Below are positions 61,046 through 64,000 of a stretch of DNA of 64,000 bases, in pieces. How positions within the stretch are numbered: the first letter of the stretch is position 1; every line of letters starts with the position of its first letter. This DNA comes from Paulinella micropora (taxonomy: Eukaryota > Cercozoa > Imbricatea > Euglyphida > Paulinellidae): assembly GCA_019918135.1 (NCBI GenBank), contig WBZZ01003208.1, positions 145,001 through 209,000 of the forward strand, written 5' to 3'. A program made the position numbers and the translations under genes. Under the pieces are notes generated by a model. It did no database searches and was not told where the DNA came from. It saw only the letters and a list, made by a program, of their open reading frames with translations.

Positions 61046-61285
61046 AATAAGTTGAATTAAAAAATAATTCAACTTAAGGTGGCTTAAATTCTAGAAAATT
61101 CTATTTCCGTGAATATCACCATGCGACAAAATTACCATTTTTTGTTGCGACATTTTTTCATTTTTTGGGTTTCAGTGTCGCAGAGGTTTCAGCAGAATTT
61201 CGCTTTTTTGTTGCGACAAAATTACACTTTTTTGTCGCAGTGTCGCAATGGTCGTAAATTCGTTTTTTTTTATTGTATAATATAT

Positions 61286-61521
61286 GTTTTCCGTCGGTGT
61301 GTTTTTTTATGTCTTGATAGGTTCGCTCTTGAAACCTACACTCGCATTTTATTTTTTCGGTTGCTTGTAGTAGCCTGATTATCTCCAACGTGTTGGAGAT
61401 ATGGTGCTTTTAGCCTTCTGTATTGATTGTGCGGGAGATAGCGAAGGAAGGCGAAATCCTTTCATAATAAACACTGGAAGTGGGCGAAAAGTTTTTGCCC
61501 AGTTCCAGTGTATCAACTACT
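61286..61521 (-). repeat. Right terminal inverted repeat (236 bp)
   Basis: Reverse complement of 41512-41747, with no difference found by eye. It contains the subterminal hairpin (61471-61511) and a palindrome at 61381-61400. A minus frame through it (to 61158) encodes KCECRFQERTYQDIKKHTDGKH, a C-x-C...H-x4-H finger, but begins without ATG. Confidence 0.95.
61381..61400. repeat. 20-bp palindrome in the right TIR
   Basis: ATCTCCAACGTGTTGGAGAT, the reverse complement of the left TIR copy at 41633-41652. Confidence 0.95.
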
Positions 61522-61527
61522 CTGGTA
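61522..61527. repeat. Target-site duplication, right copy (CTGGTA)
   Basis: Exact match to 41506-41511, directly after the right TIR. Confidence 0.9.
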
Positions 61528-61702
61528 CGTACATGAAGCAGAGAACAAGATGCGTCTGCGCTCTGAGGCCCCTCTGAAAATCCCTGTCGAAGGCACCGCA
61601 CTTTGCGGTAGTTGCCAAAAAAACATGTGCGGAACCGGCGGCGGACAGGTCGTCGCTTCTGACCTATCACCTGTCTCCAGTCTCCAGTCTCCAGTCTCCG
61701 CT

Positions 61703-61707
61703 TGTAC

Positions 61708-61743
<36 letters not shown>

Positions 61744-61768
61744 TAGTGGTAGTAGTAGTAGTAGTAGT
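61703..61768. repeat. CAG/TAG trinucleotide array
   Basis: About 66 bases of CAG followed by TAG units. As the reverse complement this is CTA/CTG, the same mixture as the 1.2 kb array at 39346-40572, but in opposite orientation and on the other side of the intact element. Confidence 0.9.
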
Positions 61769-61829
61769 AACTACTATAGGTACCACTATAGCACAGTTAT
61801 CTTTTATATAAAATAAGGCTATTTTCATA

Positions 61830-62101
61830 TAAATTCGTCTTACTATTAATTTCAATAAAAATATACATAATTTTATCGAAATTCAATACAAGCATTCTTA
61901 ATCAATAAATAGTCCATATTTGAATTTCTCTCAAACTCTAAAAAAAAGATAACTCATCTATCAGACTTCTATCTTTTTCCAAATAAACACTAAGAGACAT
62001 CAAAACCTGTTTCTTGATTTACTTAACTAAGTCCTCTCCTGTTGCGAGTTTGATTAAATTTCCATTTAAATATAATAAAAAATATATTATATATAATATA
62101 A
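61830..62101. other. AT-rich leader of the third element
   Basis: About 270 bases without an open frame, ending in a TATATTATATATAATATAAATG run directly before the small basic protein. Likely promoter and terminal sequence of the element; no inverted repeat was identified. Confidence 0.4.
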
Positions 62102-62335
62102 ATGGGAAGACATCCAACATATACTGCGGAGGATGCAAGGGCAAAACACGCTGAACGTATGAGAGAGTATCAAAGAAGAAATAAAGAGAAATCACTTATG
62201 AGAGAAAAAGAATATTATCAAAAAAACAAGGCAGACATATTGAGAAAATCTAAAGAGAAAAGAGAAAAAACCAAGGCTGACCTTATTAGACTCCAGAATA
62301 TAGTCGGGGGAAATTTGGACCTGAAAAAAAATTGA
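62102..62335 (+). CDS. Small basic helical protein, polB-upstream type
   Basis: Seventy-seven residues, starting MGRHPTYTAEDARAKHAERMREYQRRNKEKSLMREKEYYQKNKADI. Start, composition, length and position before polB match 42459-42680. The YYQKNKADILRKSKEKR repeats resemble the linker helices of viral selfish nucleases. It likely binds nucleic acid. The frame is intact. Confidence 0.6.
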   Translation: MGRHPTYTAEDARAKHAERMREYQRRNKEKSLMREKEYYQKNKADILRKSKEKREKTKADLIRLQNIVGGNLDLKKN

Positions 62336-62337
62336 AT

Positions 62338-62352
62338 TTCATATTAAAGATA
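62338..62352 (+). promoter_or_regulatory. Putative promoter upstream of polB
   Basis: TTCATATTAAAGATA resembles the TTTATATTAAAGATT motif seen twice in the intact element, again between the small basic gene and polB. This indicates that both elements use the same kind of promoter. Confidence 0.45.
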
Positions 62353-62429
62353 AGATAATATTTTATATATATATTTTTTTAATATATAAAATAAAAATAT
62401 TTTTTGGAAAAAAATATTCCAATCAATAT

Positions 62430-64000
62430 ATGGCGAACACCATCGACTATGGCGGACACACATGGAACTTGGACAAGTTGGCGGAAGCAAAAATAACATA
62501 TCAGATAAGGCAAAACAAGTTATATGTTAAAAAGCAGAACGGAACTAGGTTTTATGACATAACAACGACAAGGGGAGCACTATCTGACCCTGAAAGGTTT
62601 TATTCTGAACCTGAGCGAAAACAAAGGGAACGAAAATATGTTGAGCCACAAGTAATAGAGTTCAATGGATATAAACTAATAAGAAAAGACACTGAACACA
62701 AACTACCTGTGGGTCAATCTGTATATACAATTAAATTAAGTAAATCAATGACGCAAAAAGCGAAAAACTTTCCAGAGGGTATTATTGGTATGATAGGATC
62801 CATAATTGAAGACTTTAAAACACTTTACAAAGACAATGACTTAATACAAATACGTATTAGTGCTATTCCTTCAACTTGGAATGTTCAAAACCAAAAATTA
62901 ATAAAATTAAAAGATTTCAATTTAGAAGATATACTGACTAGATTAGAATCTATACTGCAATCAAACGACGAAAACTATATGGACGAAGAAGGAGCAACTA
63001 TGGAATTGATTGATTTCAATTTTGTGGGCGTGAGAATGCCTGAAGGAGGAGCAAGATTGAAAGCAATAACTGAAACAGACATGTATAAAAAGAAAGGTGT
63101 AATACGAATAGACAATGACGACAACATATGTTTGGGAAGGGCAATAGTTGCAGCAAAGGCAAAAATAGAAAAGCATCCAAAGTATTCACAAATCAAGGAT
63201 GGACGCAGAATTCAAGATGAACTAGCAAACAAACTGCACGAGGAGGCTGGTGTCATGAAAGATTTGTGCGGGCTTTCTGAAATTAGTGAGTTTGCTAAGC
63301 ACATTGACTACAACATTGTTATTGTTGAATATCAAGACAAAATAGTTTATAAGACTGAGATGAAGGACAAAAGGAACATATACATACTAAAAACAATGAA
63401 CCATTACGACACCATAACAAGCATGAAATCATTCTTATCAAAACGAAACTTTTGCAAGAAATGTATGAGGGGGTACGAACATAATCACGCATGTGAATTC
63501 AAATGTAATATATGTCTAACCGATGGATGTAAAGGATATGACAATATTTCAAAATGGAAAATGTGCAATGAGTGTAATAGAAAGTTTCCGAATGATGAAT
63601 GTTTCAATAATCATAAACAAAATAAGTTATGCGACACAAAGAAAAAATGTATCACTTGTGCTAAGACTTACAAAGGAGAACATAAATGTGGATATGAAAA
63701 ATGTAGGAACTGCAAAGAACTACAACCTCTATCACACCAATGTGAGTTAAAGAAAAAAGTGATACATGAACCATCAACCAAATATGTATTCTTTGATTTT
63801 GAAGCAGATCAAGAGACAGGAACACATATTATCAATCATTCTGAAAGTCAATATTTCGACGACAGCACACCAATCATACATAAAAACATTGAACAATTCT
63901 GTGAGTGGTCATTGGGTGTAAAACATAAGGGTTATACATTCATAGCACATAATGCACGGGGATATGATTGTCAATTTGTATTGAAATGGTTGATTGAAAA
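62430..64000 (+). CDS. polB: Protein-primed DNA polymerase B, Polinton type, N-terminal part
   Basis: The frame starts MANTIDYGGHTWNLDKLAEAK at 62430 and is open to the window end (523 codons). A DNA_pol_B_2-type N-terminal region is followed by a dense Cys/His zinc-ribbon cluster (CKKCMRGYEHNHAC, CNIC, CKGY, CNECNRKF, CITCAKTYKGEHKCG, CRNCKE), typical of Maverick/Polinton polymerases. Then the exonuclease motifs FFDFEADQETG (Exo I) and AHNARGYDCQFV (Exo II) appear. The palm domain lies beyond the window. The zinc cluster is much larger than in the 42786 enzyme. The gene is intact as far as it can be read. Confidence 0.9.
   Translation, partial: MANTIDYGGHTWNLDKLAEAKITYQIRQNKLYVKKQNGTRFYDITTTRGALSDPERFYSEPERKQRERKYVEPQVIEFNGYKLIRKDTEHKLPVGQSVYTIKLSKSMTQKAKNFPEGIIGMIGSIIEDFKTLYKDNDLIQIRISAIPSTWNVQNQKLIKLKDFNLEDILTRLESILQSNDENYMDEEGATMELIDFNFVGVRMPEGGARLKAITETDMYKKKGVIRIDNDDNICLGRAIVAAKAKIEKHPKYSQIKDGRRIQDELANKLHEEAGVMKDLCGLSEISEFAKHIDYNIVIVEYQDKIVYKTEMKDKRNIYILKTMNHYDTITSMKSFLSKRNFCKKCMRGYEHNHACEFKCNICLTDGCKGYDNISKWKMCNECNRKFPNDECFNNHKQNKLCDTKKKCITCAKTYKGEHKCGYEKCRNCKELQPLSHQCELKKKVIHEPSTKYVFFDFEADQETGTHIINHSESQYFDDSTPIIHKNIEQFCEWSLGVKHKGYTFIAHNARGYDCQFVLKWLIE

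Larger units (their letters stand above)
41512..61521. mobile_element. Intact Polinton-type (Maverick / Polinton-like virus) element, 20,010 bp
   Basis: Identical 236-bp terminal inverted repeats starting AG bound the element, with CTGGTA duplicated on both sides. Inside are twenty mostly intact genes: a plus-strand replication module on the left, a minus-strand virion module in the middle and a plus-strand integrase at the right. Protein-primed PolB, double-jelly-roll capsid, minor capsid, Ulp1/adenain-like protease, FtsK/HerA-type ATPase and rve integrase are the defining set. Intact long frames (1242, 970, 699 and 491 codons) contrast with the broken genes around it, so it is a recent arrival. 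No helicase or primase gene was found in it. Confidence 0.93.
61800..64000 (+). mobile_element. Third Polinton-like element, left end only
   Basis: After the trinucleotide array the sequence becomes AT-rich; the same gene pair found at the left of the intact element (small basic protein, then PolB) follows in the same orientation. No TIR could be delimited because the other end lies outside the window. The PolB is a different, longer-N-terminus type, so this is a separate lineage, not a duplicate. Confidence 0.65.

Noticed and set aside
61158..61388. A full gene inside the right TIR
   Set aside because: The frame lacks an ATG and the left TIR copy diverges after the shared part. It is recorded only as a zinc-finger-like coding remnant.
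61528..61700. Possible piggyBac C-terminal Cys-rich tail (LCGSCQKNMCG)
   Set aside because: Too short and the Cys spacing does not match the family; treated as unassigned flank.
1..64000. CRISPR arrays, rRNA genes, bacterial-type operons
   Set aside because: No regularly spaced identical repeats with unique spacers, no rRNA signatures and no Shine-Dalgarno-type arrangement were seen.

Overview
The window looks like nuclear DNA of a eukaryote built almost entirely from mobile elements and integrated viral DNA. Signs of this are a piggyBac relic, a Ty3/gypsy retroelement, Polinton-type DNA elements, long trinucleotide arrays and a tandem satellite. No rRNA, tRNA, CRISPR or bacterial operon is visible. 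The host cannot be named from sequence alone. A multidomain protein with PKD, BspA/DUF285 and calcium-binding EGF modules, together with abundant Polinton-like elements, would fit a protist or alga, but an invertebrate is not excluded.

Layout. (1) 1-1726: AT-leaning flank with a decayed piggyBac transposase tail. (2) 1727-9446, minus: frame-broken Ty3/gypsy element (gag, protease region, RT-RNase H, integrase), with a microsatellite expanded inside pol and no recognisable 5' LTR. (3) about 9450-29360: a very GC-rich block whose edges both cut a gene. Its genes are a frame-broken EGF-repeat adhesion-type protein, a C-run minisatellite, a two-RRM protein, several unrecognised proteins, a Sel1-repeat protein, a membrane protein, a USP-type deubiquitinase and the N-terminal part of a herpesvirus-type (Duplodnaviria) large terminase. 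I read part or all of this block as a fragment of a large DNA virus genome. (4) about 29360-38750: a degraded Polinton-like element with a frame-broken fibre carrying an S74 chaperone, a GIY-YIG nuclease, a secreted Cys-rich protein, a membrane protein and a primase-helicase. (5) 38750-41511: noncoding DNA, a 1.2 kb CTA/CTG array and about 2.8 copies of a 170-bp satellite. (6) 41512-61521: an apparently intact 20,010-bp Polinton-type element with identical 236-bp terminal inverted repeats and a 6-bp target duplication. (7) 61528-61800: short flank with another trinucleotide array. (8) about 61800-64000: the start of a third Polinton-like element, with a second, different DNA polymerase B running off the window.

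The intact element is a complete virus-like unit. A left-hand plus-strand module (HIRAN protein, protein-primed PolB, two related small proteins) handles replication. A minus-strand module (double-jelly-roll major capsid, penton-like minor capsid, Ulp1/adenain-like protease, basic core-like peptide, packaging ATPase, S74 fibre) builds virions. A retroviral-type integrase lies at the right end.

The most unusual signals are in this element. Near-identical 20-bp palindromes occur in the TIRs and inside four unrelated genes, and in one gene the palindrome lies in a segment absent from the degraded relative. Two copies of a 144-bp leader carry paired hairpins with compensatory changes upstream of the fibre and protease genes. 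Outside the element, the juxtaposition of a herpes-type terminase and a viral-context USP with Polinton-like elements is the other main point of interest.
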